Positions 28,610 through 38,400 of a DNA stretch of 54,328 bases are shown one piece after another (positions within the stretch are counted from its first letter, which is position 1; each line of letters begins with the position of its first letter). The DNA is from a virus, in IMG/VR virus record IMGVR_UViG_3300021602_000009, positions 1 through 54,328 of that record; one strand, 5' to 3'. The notes below the pieces were generated by a model. The model was not told where the DNA came from, made no database searches, and saw only the letters and a list, made by a program, of their open reading frames with translations. Both the position numbers and the translations under genes were made by a program.

Positions 28610-28614
28610 AAACT

Positions 28615-28857
28615 ATGTGGACAACAAATTACAAACGAAACGACACCGGAGCGATAGTGGAAGCCACGCACGACTTCGGGAATGATGTAACAGTAGTTAC
28701 TTCATTTGAAACCAACCAAAGCGAATTACGCCACGGTAAAATTACAATAGGCGACCCAAACGAGATTAATCCCGAACTGCATGCCTATTTCAAATACCTG
28801 TCGAACATCGACGGAGAAGTTAACCCAATAATTAAAAACGAAGAAGACAATGATTAA
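28615..28857 (+). CDS. Small early protein, unknown
   Basis: An 80-aa acidic protein from ATG 28615 (a TTG nine bases upstream is an alternative). It begins MWTTNYKRNDTGAIVEATHD and ends in an acidic NEEDND. Its end overlaps the start of the next gene by 8 bases. No family is recognised. Confidence 0.5.
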   Translation: MWTTNYKRNDTGAIVEATHDFGNDVTVVTSFETNQSELRHGKITIGDPNEINPELHAYFKYLSNIDGEVNPIIKNEEDND

Positions 28858-29347
28858 ATTTTATGAAGCGGTAGTTAAGTACGACCGCATGGGCGAAGAA
28901 GGAACCCCAAAGAAAGTGACCGAACAATACCTGCTTGATGCAGTGAGCATCGGTGAAACAGAGAAACTACTTATTGCTGAACTTGAAGGAATGGGAGAAA
29001 TTGACATTACCAGCATTAAGCTAAGTAAGTATTGTGAGTTTATTCCGTACAATATACTAACCGGTGCAGTAGTAACCGGAGAAAATCAGATCACAATTGA
29101 TTCTGACGAAACAGAAGACGACCATAAATACTTTGACGTGAAACTTTCTTTCATTACGCTGGACGAAATGAAAGGTAAGGAAAAGAAAACCGCGTTTCGC
29201 TACATTACCAAAGCATCGAGCGTGGAAGCAGCTGGAAAAACAGTGAAGTTGTTTATGGCAGGATCATTAGCCGATTGGGAAATAAATAATATCATTGAAA
29301 CCAAGATTGTTGACGTGCTACTGTATAACCGTGAACCAGTTGTATAA
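28850..29347 (+). CDS. DUF4494-like protein
   Basis: A 165-aa protein with the pattern of DUF4494: an N-terminal FYEAVVKYDRM with PKKVTEQYLLDAVSIGETEK, and a central FDVKLSFITLDEMKGKEKKT followed by VDVLLYNREPVV. DUF4494 occurs in Bacteroidetes genomes and phages; its function is not known. It lies in the middle of the early operon, behind a gene it overlaps by 8 bases. This family supports the host assignment. Confidence 0.7.
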   Translation: MIKFYEAVVKYDRMGEEGTPKKVTEQYLLDAVSIGETEKLLIAELEGMGEIDITSIKLSKYCEFIPYNILTGAVVTGENQITIDSDETEDDHKYFDVKLSFITLDEMKGKEKKTAFRYITKASSVEAAGKTVKLFMAGSLADWEINNIIETKIVDVLLYNREPVV

Positions 29348-29349
29348 CC

Positions 29350-29694
29350 GTGTCTAAGCAATATACAGCCGTAATCCGCACCGCTGACGAACTCAATAAG
29401 TTGTACAAGGACGCATTATCATCTCTTCAACTTCCGGCAAGCTGGAAGTTGGAGGGATATAATACACTTCGCCTTACAACAGAACCCGATAGCGAAATCC
29501 AAAGTGTAGGCGCACTGTTTTTAGATACCAACACACGGGGTATTGAAGTAAAACGCTACCGACTGTATTTCCACACCTACACCGAAAGATTAGGATTGGT
29601 TGAGAAGTCGGTGGTTGACTTTGGTAAGTTTGCTTACAAGTGCCTGGTAAATAACCGTACAGTGGAGCAGATGAATCAGTATTTAGGGCAGTAG
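29350..29694 (+). CDS. Early protein with GTG start, unknown
   Basis: A 114-aa protein starting at a GTG two bases after the preceding stop codon, the best start for this frame. It is mixed alpha/beta with VEKSVVDFGKFAYKCLVNNR near the end. No family is recognised. A short heptamer repeat tract (GCAGTAG/GTAGGTA) overlaps its last codons and the following gap. Confidence 0.5.
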   Translation: MSKQYTAVIRTADELNKLYKDALSSLQLPASWKLEGYNTLRLTTEPDSEIQSVGALFLDTNTRGIEVKRYRLYFHTYTERLGLVEKSVVDFGKFAYKCLVNNRTVEQMNQYLGQ

Positions 29695-29712
29695 GCAGTA
29701 GGTAGTAGGTAG

Positions 29713-29940
29713 ATGAAAGCAACCACCATGAAAGATCAGCAACGCGAACGCAAAACGCGAACTGAAGGAGTAAATATAGTAAAATGCAAAGGACGGAATC
29801 ATTATGTGGTTTGTCAGATGCAGGATATTGGTAGCCGGTACGGAACAAGACGAGGACTATGTGCTATAAAACAATTTACCGAGCGCAAACTTGCTGATGC
29901 CTACTGGGAGCAAATAAAGAACGGAAATGCAGGTACTTGA
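29713..29940 (+). CDS. Small basic early protein
   Basis: A 75-aa basic protein. KCKGRNHYVVCQMQDIGSRY and GTRRGLCAIKQFTERKLADA suggest a compact beta fold with helical end, in style like the small single-domain nucleic-acid binding proteins of phages. The next gene overlaps its end by 14 bases. No family is recognised. Confidence 0.5.
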   Translation: MKATTMKDQQRERKTRTEGVNIVKCKGRNHYVVCQMQDIGSRYGTRRGLCAIKQFTERKLADAYWEQIKNGNAGT

Positions 29941-30121
29941 CATAATCCTCCAGATACAAGCGGAGAAAAAAGGCAAACGCCATCCAGAACATGCCACGGT
30001 GCGCGAAGTGACCGACATATACCCCGAAGCTAAAGCGGAGATTGACGAACTGGAACGCACCGGAGTAATCAGATTAGGACCAACAATACACGGACACTAT
30101 ATTGAAGTAATTAATAATTAA
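29927..30121 (+). CDS. Small early protein, winged-helix-like
   Basis: A 64-aa protein. VLDIILQIQAEKKGKRHPEH and AKAEIDELERTGVIRLGPTI followed by GHYIEVI resemble a short winged helix (two helices, then a beta wing), of the type seen in transcription or replication accessory factors. The start overlaps the preceding gene. The call is by pattern only. Confidence 0.5.
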   Translation: MQVLDIILQIQAEKKGKRHPEHATVREVTDIYPEAKAEIDELERTGVIRLGPTIHGHYIEVINN

Positions 30122-30137
30122 TAATTAACAATTAATA

Positions 30138-30392
30138 ATGAAACCAGAACCCTTAGTAATAGAATCAGGCTGTTACAAAATATGTGTAACGCCAATGATT
30201 GAATTTCTCACCAAAAAGCCGGTAGTCAGAATTGAATGTATTGAAGATGATACAAATGCGATGGATGATGAAGGTTATTGGATAGAAGAACACGAATCGG
30301 CAATGTACACATTCAGCGATGTTGCGGAACTGGATAAGTTTATTTCGAAATTACAGGAAGCACGTATATTTATTCAACCCGAAACCACATGA
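30138..30392 (+). CDS. Small acidic early protein, unknown
   Basis: An 84-aa protein with a beta-rich first half (LVIESGCYKICVTPMIEFLT) and acidic middle (CIEDDTNAMDDEGYWIEEHE). Its stop overlaps the start of the DUF4406-like gene by 4 bases (ATGA). No family is recognised. Confidence 0.55.
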   Translation: MKPEPLVIESGCYKICVTPMIEFLTKKPVVRIECIEDDTNAMDDEGYWIEEHESAMYTFSDVAELDKFISKLQEARIFIQPETT

Positions 30393-30712
30393 AATCAATC
30401 TATATCTGCATACCTATGCCGGTGAGCATCGAACTGCATCAGCGCAATAAAGCCTATCTGTTGCAGTGCGCTTTCGAGAAAGAAGGCTATATGGTAATTA
30501 ATCCCTTTGAATTGCGGGATCAGTTGGAGAAAAGCTTTCATCATGTGGCTGCACGTGAACCAATGCCGGAAGAATATAAGAGGGAACACATGAATAACGT
30601 GGAGTTTTGCCGTGAAATATTTCTGTGTAAAGGATGGGCAGATGATGCCGACTGTATGAACGAAGTAGACCAGGCTATCAGGCATGGATTGACATTTAGA
30701 TTTGAAAAATAA
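30389..30712 (+). CDS. DUF4406-like protein (nucleoside deoxyribosyltransferase fold)
   Basis: A 107-aa protein with the DUF4406 plan: beta strand IYICIPMPVSI, a helix with HQRNKAYLLQCAFEKEGYMV, INPFEL, and the conserved LCKGWADDADCMNEVDQAI at the end, in which the Trp-Asp/Glu cluster forms the nucleotide pocket. Relatives split the sugar-base bond of nucleotides, so a role in nucleotide metabolism or in removing nucleotide signals is possible. The activity is not shown. Confidence 0.65.
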   Translation: MKSIYICIPMPVSIELHQRNKAYLLQCAFEKEGYMVINPFELRDQLEKSFHHVAAREPMPEEYKREHMNNVEFCREIFLCKGWADDADCMNEVDQAIRHGLTFRFEK

Positions 30713-30714
30713 GT

Positions 30715-31101
30715 ATGGAACTATATATAGAACGTGAACGCCCTGTGCGTAATATGCAAAATGGACGGTTTTTGCCCGGATTTATACCCCACAATAAAGG
30801 TAAACGCTGGGACGAATGGATGAGTAAACCGATGCGGGAAAAACGCAAAAAAGAACTTGCAGAAAGTCTGAAAAAATGTGATCACTCTAAATGTGGCGGT
30901 CATAATGCTAAAATGATAGTGGGAATACAAAACGGTAGATTTATAGGTCCGTTTCACGGATCAATGAAGGCAGCAGATTATGCAGGATGTTTTCCTGAGC
31001 AAATACGCAATGTATGCAAAGGAAAAGGATATACCGCAGGTAGTATAAAATGGTTTTACGAGGAAGATTTTGAGAAATGGATTAAGGAGATAAAAGAATA
31101 A
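30715..31101 (+). CDS. NUMOD-like DNA-binding protein
   Basis: A 128-aa basic protein. Residues 15-30 (NMQNGRFLPGFIPHNKGKRW) and 69-110 (GIQNGRFIGPFHGSMKAADY, then CFPEQIRNVCKGKGYTAGS IKWFYEED) match the NUMOD-type repeats that are usually the DNA-binding arms of homing endonucleases; no HNH or GIY-YIG nuclease domain is present. It may bind DNA on its own, or be a remnant of a homing enzyme. It stands 2 bases from the DUF4406-like gene. Confidence 0.6.
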   Translation: MELYIERERPVRNMQNGRFLPGFIPHNKGKRWDEWMSKPMREKRKKELAESLKKCDHSKCGGHNAKMIVGIQNGRFIGPFHGSMKAADYAGCFPEQIRNVCKGKGYTAGSIKWFYEEDFEKWIKEIKE

Positions 31102-31107
31102 ACTAAT

Positions 31108-31302
31108 ATGATAATAACATATATAGCACCTATACACAATTGGATGCATGCAGTTGTAGAATTAGAGGAAAAAGTAGTTCCTAAAATAGGTGACAAAATT
31201 TATATTCAAGATATAGGTGATAGTTTTAGACAAGTTGAAAAAATTGTACAAAACTATTTAGGAAGAGATACAACCATATTTCTTATCAAACCTATAAAGT
31301 AA
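31108..31302 (+). CDS. Small early protein, unknown
   Basis: A 64-aa beta-rich protein (NWMHAVVELEEKVVPKIGDK, then IYIQDIGDSFRQVEKIVQNY), likely a small beta-barrel. It lies 6 bases after the NUMOD-like gene and 3 bases before the replication-initiator-like gene, so it is translated with them. No family is recognised. Confidence 0.55.
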   Translation: MIITYIAPIHNWMHAVVELEEKVVPKIGDKIYIQDIGDSFRQVEKIVQNYLGRDTTIFLIKPIK

Positions 31303-31305
31303 TAA

Positions 31306-32307
31306 GTGTTCGACAAAATAACCATACGAGCCACTGTAAGTGCTGAAGAGTGTGTGCATTTGGCACAGCTTCATCACTTACATGTATGGACTAATGACGT
31401 AGGTACACAAGTTGAGTATCGAAGTTCGGAATATGGCAAGTTAAGTGGCATTGACGTACAGATAAAGAATAACAAACTAACGCTGAAATGCAGTCTGCAT
31501 AAATTCTGGGAACTTCGAAACTTTGGTAAGTTACGAAACGATACGCTATTCAGCATATCCGAAGCAAAGGCAGCCTTTGAAATGTTGCTGTTCGAAAACG
31601 GATTGGTGCATAAACGTGTGCGTATAGCTTATTTTGAAATAGGACTGAATATGAATGTAACGCTCGATCCGTTGAGTTTTATTGAACTGATACAGTTTAT
31701 TTCGTTCAAAGATAAGATTTGGTTTGTAGATGCAAACTACCGCATAAACAGACAGAAAACCACCGAGAAGTACAAGGATATACGAAAGTACTATAAGATA
31801 TACGATAAGAGTTGGGAGACAGAGGAGAAGAGAAGAAGCAGTAAAAAGTCGGTAGTCGGTAGTGGGCAGTCGGTAGAAAGCGGTAAGCAGCAAGCAGTAA
31901 GCGGTAAGCAGAAAGAGTATATACTTAGGATTGAAACGGTGTATAAACGACATAATGAACGGTCGGATAAGTTTATGAGTGACGACAATCTAAGGCGGTT
32001 GGTGAACCGGTTCTGGGTAGATTGGAAAGACCTCTTTTTTTTGCGCCAGGTACGAGCCTATAAGGGCGCACGTAAGAGCGAAGTGGAACGTGCCCGGATA
32101 ATTATAAATGAAGGGGCAGAGGAGTACTTACAACGCATGAAAGAGGAGCTAAAGCAGAAAAGAATCACGGAAAAGCAATTTCGCACCATAAGGGAGTTTA
32201 TCCGCGATTATGACGAGAGAGACCCACGATTCCGTATTATCGTTTCACAGCAGGAAAAAGAGTATAACTCATTGATACAAAGAGTATATGACCATTGTAA
32301 AACATAA
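31306..32307 (+). CDS. Replication initiator-like protein with in-frame repeat insertion
   Basis: A 333-aa protein, GTG start. Residues 1-110 (VEYRSSEYGKLSGIDVQIKN, then LTLKCSLHKFWELRNFGKLR) resemble the N-terminal part of gene II/CRI-type replication initiators of Bacteroidetes phages and plasmids, and the helical C-terminal half (RRLVNRFWVDWKDLFFLRQV) fits. No clear catalytic Tyr or HUH motif could be pinned down, so it may be an initiator that only binds DNA. Residues about 182-203 (VVGSGQSVESGKQQAVSGKQ) are an in-frame insertion of heptamer repeats that splits the protein in two. It closes the early operon. Confidence 0.5.
   Translation: MFDKITIRATVSAEECVHLAQLHHLHVWTNDVGTQVEYRSSEYGKLSGIDVQIKNNKLTLKCSLHKFWELRNFGKLRNDTLFSISEAKAAFEMLLFENGLVHKRVRIAYFEIGLNMNVTLDPLSFIELIQFISFKDKIWFVDANYRINRQKTTEKYKDIRKYYKIYDKSWETEEKRRSSKKSVVGSGQSVESGKQQAVSGKQKEYILRIETVYKRHNERSDKFMSDDNLRRLVNRFWVDWKDLFFLRQVRAYKGARKSEVERARIIINEGAEEYLQRMKEELKQKRITEKQFRTIREFIRDYDERDPRFRIIVSQQEKEYNSLIQRVYDHCKT
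31846..31915 (+). repeat. Heptamer repeats inside the replication initiator gene
   Basis: About ten units of period 7 (GTAGTCG/GGTAAGC/GCAGTAA variants), read in frame and with no stop codon. The encoded Ser/Gly/Gln stretch has no fold of its own. Confidence 0.75.
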
Positions 32308-32400
32308 TGCCTATATGGGCATATATAACACTGTAATAATCAGCATAATATAAAACAGTTTGTATTTGCTACATTGAAAATCAATAGTTTATAGAAATTA

Positions 32401-32428
32401 ATGGCTACTTTATAGTAGCCATTTTTTT
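32401..32428 (+). terminator. Terminator of the early operon
   Basis: A 9-bp perfect stem ATGGCTACT (32401-32409) with AGTAGCCAT (32414-32422), loop TTAT, followed by seven T. Confidence 0.85.
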
Positions 32429-32507
32429 GTTCCGACCTTATCTAAAACCTTTAATTGCTCCAATAAAAATTATAGATGAAATTCAATTGTTGGTAGCTTG
32501 TCCTATA

Positions 32508-32551
32508 CCTCCCGAAAGGAGGCGGATTCGCAGAATACGCCTTTCGGGAGG
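32508..32551. repeat. Long palindrome (CCTCCCGAAAG type)
   Basis: CCTCCCGAAAGGAGGCG (32508-32524) pairs with CGCCTTTCGGGAGG (32538-32551) with a 3-base bulge. It is a G+C-rich hairpin in an A+T-rich gap and was seen once only; its role is unknown. Confidence 0.75.
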
Positions 32552-32732
32552 AAACTGTTTGTTTTTGATAGCAGTAAGCAGTAAGCGGTAAGCAGTAAGA
32601 AAAAGAAATAGATTGATTATGAATGATTTACAGAGAATTGAAGAATAGGAATAAATAGTGAATTATCTAAAGTAGAGGGAAATAGATATTAGTAGGTAGT
32701 TTGTAGTAGGTAGTTTATAGTAGGTAGTAAGA

Positions 32733-32770
32733 AACCCCTCCGCTTCGCTCGTCCCCTTCTTCGAGGGGAC
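32733..32770 (+). repeat. Palindromic repeat, family A, copy 3
   Basis: AACCCCTCCGCTTCGCTCG with the CCCCTTCTTCGAGGGG hairpin; heptamer repeats (GTAGGTA) precede it directly. Confidence 0.85.
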
Positions 32771-32826
32771 ATAATAAAAAAAGCAACCGGTTGAAGTTGC
32801 TTTGAATATTTATAAATTCTATCTTA

Positions 32827-33159
32827 TCAGAACATGGAGTTGATTTTGTCCTGTGCTTCTTTGAGGGTGTTGATAGCTTCGAGGGATTTTTCATCCAGTC
32901 CGAGTTTTGCTTCTGTTTGTTTGGAGAGTACAAACGGAAGGAGTTTGGGGAACATGGTCATGTAGAACTCCAGCTTTTGTTCCGGTTGCAATGTTTTCAG
33001 TACATCGTCCATTTGTTCGCTTCCTTTGTTGAGGAAGTCGATAACCCATTGTTTCAGCTCCACCGTTGTTTTGTTGGGAGTTCCTTTGGCACGTCCTCCG
33101 GTTTTCTTTTTCTTCTTCGGTTCTTCGGGTTTTTGTTCCGGGATTTTCTTTATATCCAT
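32827..33159 (-). CDS. Small DNA-binding protein, possible terminase small subunit
   Basis: A 110-aa protein. It starts with a disordered, very basic stretch (PKKKKKTGGRAKGTPNKTTV), where GRAKGTPNKTT is the hallmark of many small phage and plasmid proteins (DUF5681-like) and of some terminase small subunits. The rest is helical (ELKQWVIDFLNKGSEQMDDV, then LQPEQKLEFYMTMFPKLLPF), ending with an EDI-like acidic tail. It is divergent from portal and could be the missing terminase small subunit, but no direct proof is visible. Confidence 0.6.
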   Translation of the reverse strand: MDIKKIPEQKPEEPKKKKKTGGRAKGTPNKTTVELKQWVIDFLNKGSEQMDDVLKTLQPEQKLEFYMTMFPKLLPFVLSKQTEAKLGLDEKSLEAINTLKEAQDKINSMF

Positions 33160-33227
33160 AGCAGTTGCGGTTTATAATTTACAAAATTCAGTAAGAAAAG
33201 CGAAACGAAAAACATCGACATGCAAGA

Positions 33228-33243
33228 TTTGCAAACGTGGTCA
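33228..33243. promoter_or_regulatory. Shared 16-base motif at divergent intergenic region (copy 2)
   Basis: TTTGCAAACGTGGTCA, identical to 10522-10537. It lies between the small basic protein gene (minus) and portal (plus). Confidence 0.45.
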
Positions 33244-33291
33244 TTAAAAAACAACGGTTTTTTGTTTTTTTGATACTCATTTGACAAAGCC

Positions 33292-35358
33292 ATGCCCACG
33301 AACAAACGAACCATAGAGATATACCGCAGGAAGTACGGTAAAACAGCAACAGAAGCGCGAAACAAACAGCGCACGAGCAGCAGTTACGGAGACAGTATGG
33401 CACGAAAACCCAACTTGTTGATGTCAGCTTACAATTGCTGGAACAGTATGAGCGATTTACGCACACAGATGCGCCGGAACGAAGAGTTTGTATATGGGGA
33501 CCAATGGAGCGACCGGGTATATGACCAGAAAAATAAACGCTCCGTAACCGAGCGAACCTTACTCACCGAACAAGGACTGCAACCCAGCCAGTACAACATT
33601 ATCCGCAATGTGCTGCGTACCACATCAGGTATATGGAGCAACAACAAAGTGCTTCCGGTAGTAGTGGCACAAAAAGATGAAAACCAAACAGAAAGCGAAG
33701 TACTGACAGCTACTTTACACACCATATTTCGCAAAGACGAATTGTGGAAACTCTTTGTCAGCCAAGTAACACAACTTCAGATAACAGGCATATCCGCCGT
33801 AAAATCACATTGGGCAAACCGGGACGGACAAAGCGACCTGGCAAACGATTACGTTGATCCTTTCGCATTTTTCGTGGATAACACGATGAAAGACCCACGC
33901 TACAAAGACTGTTCGATAGTTGGTTGCTATTGGGATTTGAGCATTGACGACATTGTGGGACTGTTCAGCAACGGAAACAAAGAACGTGCAGCCATTATAC
34001 GTTCCATTTATTCCGGCATAAAAGACGAAGATCGTTTATACTCAATGGTGCAGACCTTCACCGACCAGCGGATGGAGAAAGATTTTCTGGTACCGGGAGT
34101 AGAAGCGTATGGATTAGGACGGGTGATTGAAGTATGGCGCAAAGAAAGTGCCGAATGTTTCTGGATTCACGATTACCTGAGTGGAGAATATTACCCGGAC
34201 TTTGACGTAACCGAAAGCGAACTCAAACAGATACTTGCCCAGCGCAAAGCCGAACAGGCAGCAATGGGAGTAATGCCCGAAGATATGATGCTGATAGATT
34301 GGGAATGGGGTACAAGTAACTACTGGAAGTATTATTACCTCACACCGGTAGGCGAAGTGCTGAAAGAAGGTAAAAACCCATTCTGGCACGAAAAACCCCC
34401 TTTCACCTTTGAACTGCATGATTTTTATGTAGGTAAAATTTATCCATTCGTGAAAGATCTGATTGATACGCAGAAACAAATCAACAAGTTATCGGCCATA
34501 TCCGAATTGTTGTCGAAATTCTCCGCTAAGTCGCTGATGTTTATGCCAACGGATCAGATTGATGATGAGAACGGTTACGGACTGGATTATATTGAGGATA
34601 AAATGACTGATTACGATGCAGTGATTCCTTACAAACCCAAAGCGGGAGTTTCGGGTCCAAATTATGTGAACACCGTGGCGCAGGCATTTACTCCGCTAAA
34701 CGTGGTAAACATGTACCTGAAACTAAGCGAAAACGTTTCGGGCGTATTTGGAGCATTGCAAGGCGCACAACCCACCGCGGGAACTCCGGCACAGATGTAT
34801 GCACAGCAAAGCCAAAATTCAGCCGTAAGCCTTACAGGATTATTTGAGAGCGTAAACAGTTTCTTTAAACGGGTAGCAACCATGAACGTGCAACTTATGC
34901 AGCAATTCTACACGGATAAACGCTATGTATTCGATCAGAAATCAGGGAAGCGATTATTGTGGGACCCTGAACGGGTAAAGAACGTGGAGCATGAAGTAAC
35001 AGTAGGCGAACAAACCGATACACCCGCTTACCGATTGATGGTGAATGATCTGTTATTCCAGCTCAAACAATACGACACAACGAATATGCTTGATTTGCGG
35101 GGAATGATTGAAGCAGGTAATTTGCCGTTTAAGGAATCGTTGCTGAATTATCTGAACAAACGGGAGCAGGAAGTACAACAAGCACAACTACAAACCCCTC
35201 CCCCTGCGGGTACTCCCCTTCAAGGAATGGGAGATCAGGGAGGATTGCCAGCAGATTTACAACAACAATTGGGACAATATCAATTCTCGCCACAGCTGAT
35301 GGCACAGTTTGCTCAACTGCCACCGGAAGTGCAGAAACAGATAATTGAGGGGAATTAG
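33292..35358 (+). CDS. Portal protein
   Basis: A 688-aa portal of the P22/podovirus type, which forms the ring through which DNA enters and leaves the head. It shows the pattern of this family: WNSMSDLRTQMRRNEEFVYG DQW at residues 50-70, QYNIIRNVLRTTSGIWSNNK, VDPFAFFVDNTMKDPRYKDC, and a long helical C-terminal part from residue 480 rich in Gln (QAQLQTPPPAGTPLQGMGDQ). The last named stretch includes an in-frame copy of a palindromic repeat (CCCCTCCCCCTGCGGG). A size near 700 aa is usual. Confidence 0.85.
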   Translation: MPTNKRTIEIYRRKYGKTATEARNKQRTSSSYGDSMARKPNLLMSAYNCWNSMSDLRTQMRRNEEFVYGDQWSDRVYDQKNKRSVTERTLLTEQGLQPSQYNIIRNVLRTTSGIWSNNKVLPVVVAQKDENQTESEVLTATLHTIFRKDELWKLFVSQVTQLQITGISAVKSHWANRDGQSDLANDYVDPFAFFVDNTMKDPRYKDCSIVGCYWDLSIDDIVGLFSNGNKERAAIIRSIYSGIKDEDRLYSMVQTFTDQRMEKDFLVPGVEAYGLGRVIEVWRKESAECFWIHDYLSGEYYPDFDVTESELKQILAQRKAEQAAMGVMPEDMMLIDWEWGTSNYWKYYYLTPVGEVLKEGKNPFWHEKPPFTFELHDFYVGKIYPFVKDLIDTQKQINKLSAISELLSKFSAKSLMFMPTDQIDDENGYGLDYIEDKMTDYDAVIPYKPKAGVSGPNYVNTVAQAFTPLNVVNMYLKLSENVSGVFGALQGAQPTAGTPAQMYAQQSQNSAVSLTGLFESVNSFFKRVATMNVQLMQQFYTDKRYVFDQKSGKRLLWDPERVKNVEHEVTVGEQTDTPAYRLMVNDLLFQLKQYDTTNMLDLRGMIEAGNLPFKESLLNYLNKREQEVQQAQLQTPPPAGTPLQGMGDQGGLPADLQQQLGQYQFSPQLMAQFAQLPPEVQKQIIEGN
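35198..35222 (+). repeat. Palindromic repeat, family B (CCCCTCCCCCTGCGGG type), in frame in portal
   Basis: The copy encodes TPPPAGTPLQ in portal. Further copies are at about 40487-40530 and 40557-40590 (non-coding) and 44024-44052 (in frame in the giant gene, TPPPSGTPL). Confidence 0.75.
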
Positions 35359-35416
35359 TAGGTAGTAGGTAGTAGGTAGTAGGTAGTAGGTAGTAGGTAG
35401 TAGGTAGTAGGTAGTA
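35358..35416 (+). repeat. Heptamer repeat tract (GTAGGTA type)
   Basis: Eight near-perfect units of period 7 directly after the portal stop codon, running into a family A palindromic repeat. Confidence 0.9.
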
Positions 35417-35419
35417 AGA

Positions 35420-35457
35420 AACCCCTCCGCTTTGCTCGTCCCCTTCTTCGAGGGGAC
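35420..35457 (+). repeat. Palindromic repeat, family A, copy 4
   Basis: AACCCCTCCGCTTTGCTCG with the CCCCTTCTTCGAGGGG hairpin, 20 bases before the next gene. Confidence 0.85.
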
Positions 35458-35476
35458 ATTTGAAAGAAAATATAAT

Positions 35477-38400
35477 ATGAAGAAACAGATTGACATACAC
35501 GGATTAAGTACAACGTCGCTATATAAGGACGGTGAGTATTTGTCGTTGGTAAACCTGCGGAAAAAGAACGGCGTACTGAAACCGGTAACACCCAGAAAAG
35601 TGGTGAATACGTTGGAAGATATCTACAGTTATCTGTTTCAACATAATTTGCCACAAAGCGATGTACCAAACTTATTAGGAGTGCGTGACGGACATGTTTA
35701 TCTGATAGGAGTTACAGAACCGTTTACCACAGTAGAACTTACCGAGGTAGATGAATTTAAAAGCATGACCCAATTGGGAAATCTGGTGAATGTGCTTGAT
35801 AAGAATGGACTAAAAACGTTATTCTGGCAAAATGGAGCATACAATGTATATGATATTGCTTTTGGAGGAAGTCAGACCGATAGTTTGTTAGGTCCGGTAA
35901 AGGTTGATTTGAAAGTTGATGGAAGAAATGAAAATGGAGTACGGAGGGTTGATTATTTTGAAAGTGATTCGGTAGTATACGGACAAGTTGATTATGCCGA
36001 TTGGAGTTTGAAAGTTCATGTAGCTGAGCGTAAAAACTTTGCTATCGGAATGTTCGCTAAAGCATTATCAGAAACAAAAAATCTTGGATACATACATGGA
36101 TATATTTTAGCCTGTACTGCTATAGAATTATTTGATGGCTCATATATACTTCAGAGCAATCCTGTATTGCTTGGATCTGCTTTTGTAAAAGATGGGTATT
36201 TCAATGTAAATTCAAATGGAGTTGTATTATCATGGGATTCTCCCGAAGGAAGAAATCCTATATTCATACCAAACTACGATAATAATACTCCAGATGGGAA
36301 TTATATGGATAGTATGAATGTATATGACTTTGACCATCAAACCCCGGAAACATATTCTCCATATCCAAACTTATTTGCTTATGCAAACAACTATTATTCA
36401 GCAGGACGTATGAGTGCTGGCAAAATGGTTTCATATATATCTTCAAATGAATTAAAATTCAAAGTTAATACCAATATAGATGAAAATTACAGAAATCTTA
36501 TAAAATCTGTATCTGTATTTATTTCAAGTGAAATTTCAATGTATAAAATGGATTCTCCTGATAATACAATTGAAAGATGGAATACAACATCAACAACATA
36601 TCCAGAAAACTTTTTCCCAAAATATAAGGATAACTCAGATATAATAAAAGAAATATCTAATAACCAACAATTCTACAAGGTTCATGAAATTGCTTTTGAT
36701 GATATAAAAACAACTACCGAGAACGATGGTTGGGTAACAATCGACCTAAAAGGAAAATTAGGCGAAAACCTGAAAAATCAGGAGCCGTTGCCGGTGGATA
36801 ACTTCACGCACCACGACATGGTACCAAACGGTCAATTTGTATACAACAATAAGTTGCATGTGTGGGACTACAAACAAGAACTGTTTCACGGTTGGCCGTT
36901 GAATTATTTCTATGCCAATCAGGGAGTAGGACAATTCCCCGCTATACACGTACATAATGCGTACAACAGACAATGCTGGGTACGGGTGAAAATTAAAACA
37001 GAAACAGGCATTTCGGAAGTAGTGCGAATAATGAGTGGAACAAGCGACGAGGATATGTATTCTACCAACGGCATACTATCCTATCCAGATTCACGAGCCA
37101 CGGAAATGACTATTTACGAAAAATACCAATACGAAACAAGTGGTGGCGGTACCATTCATAACTATACAGTTGTAGCACAAAAAACATTCAAGCTAACGGC
37201 CAGTGACGATCAGAATTTTGCGTATTACATAGCACCCGATTTAAAACCCATTGCATTAGACAGCATTGCAACTGAAATAGCTGCACCAACGGAGCTAAAC
37301 CGCACGCAGATTTACCGTAACGGACTGAAAGTTTCGCAGGTGAACAATCCTTTTTATTATCCGGCTGATCAAACGCACACCGTGGGCACCGGGATAATAC
37401 GCAATGTGGCAACCAACGCCATGCGAATGAGTGACGGACAATTCGGACAATACCCGCTATATGTATTTACCACAGAGGGCGAATATTCTTTTGACACCGG
37501 AACAACCATAGCCTATAACCGGCAATCTCCGGCAAGTATGGTAGTTGCGGTTAGTGATATAGTATGTCCGACACCTTACGGAGTAGTATTTGTGGGAAAA
37601 CGTGGCGTTTACCTGATACAAGGACAAACAGTGGAATACCTGAGCGCACAACTGGAACAACTAAGCCCTGCATTGAATATAGGAGCGAATCAGGTAAATT
37701 TCTGGGAATTTATAACCACGCTCAAAGAAATACTGTACGACAGTTTGCAGAATGAATTGATATTCGTAAACGATACGAACCGAAACTTTGTATTCAACAT
37801 TGATGCAAAAATGTGGTACCGTAGCACGGAGAAGATTGATTATGCAGTGCAGAATACATCGCCGGAGCTGATGGTTTCAGCACAAAAGGAAATAGTACAC
37901 ACTTCGGACGATATTAAAGTACCCGCTTATAGCATTCCGGCATATTGGAGCGAAATAAACGCAGAAGTAGGAGATATTTTCCCATTAATCGGGGTAGATT
38001 GTGTTGTTGCCAAAATATTGGAAGCAGGAGACGTGGGTTACGAAGCAGGAATTAGAAAAGCCTATATTATGGGGGCAACTTTATCACCCGGAACGTGGAG
38101 TGATGCAGTTGCTTATAACTTTATGGGATTAATTGTACCAAATTCACTTGTAATTGGAAAAATAGTACAAGGCGGATTGTCGTTTCCAACCACCGGATCG
38201 TATTGGTCCGTAAGTTCTCATTTGACAAACGGAATAAGTTGGAGTTGCGATAGCAATTCGCTTCAAGAAACAAACAAAAGTACGCTATTGCCTTATTTTA
38301 GTTATGCAGTGGTACAAAACCCGAAACAATGGGTTGCACAGGTAGATGTTCCGGCAGTGTATTACGAAGATGGAGAAATTGAAATCGTTGAAACATTGAA

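Larger units (their letters stand above)
32308..32826. other. Non-coding, repeat-rich gap after the early operon
   Basis: No gene is visible. The gap holds a terminator (32401-32428), a strong palindrome (32508-32551), heptamer repeats (32573-32600 and 32690-32730) and a family A palindromic repeat (32733-32770). Confidence 0.7.
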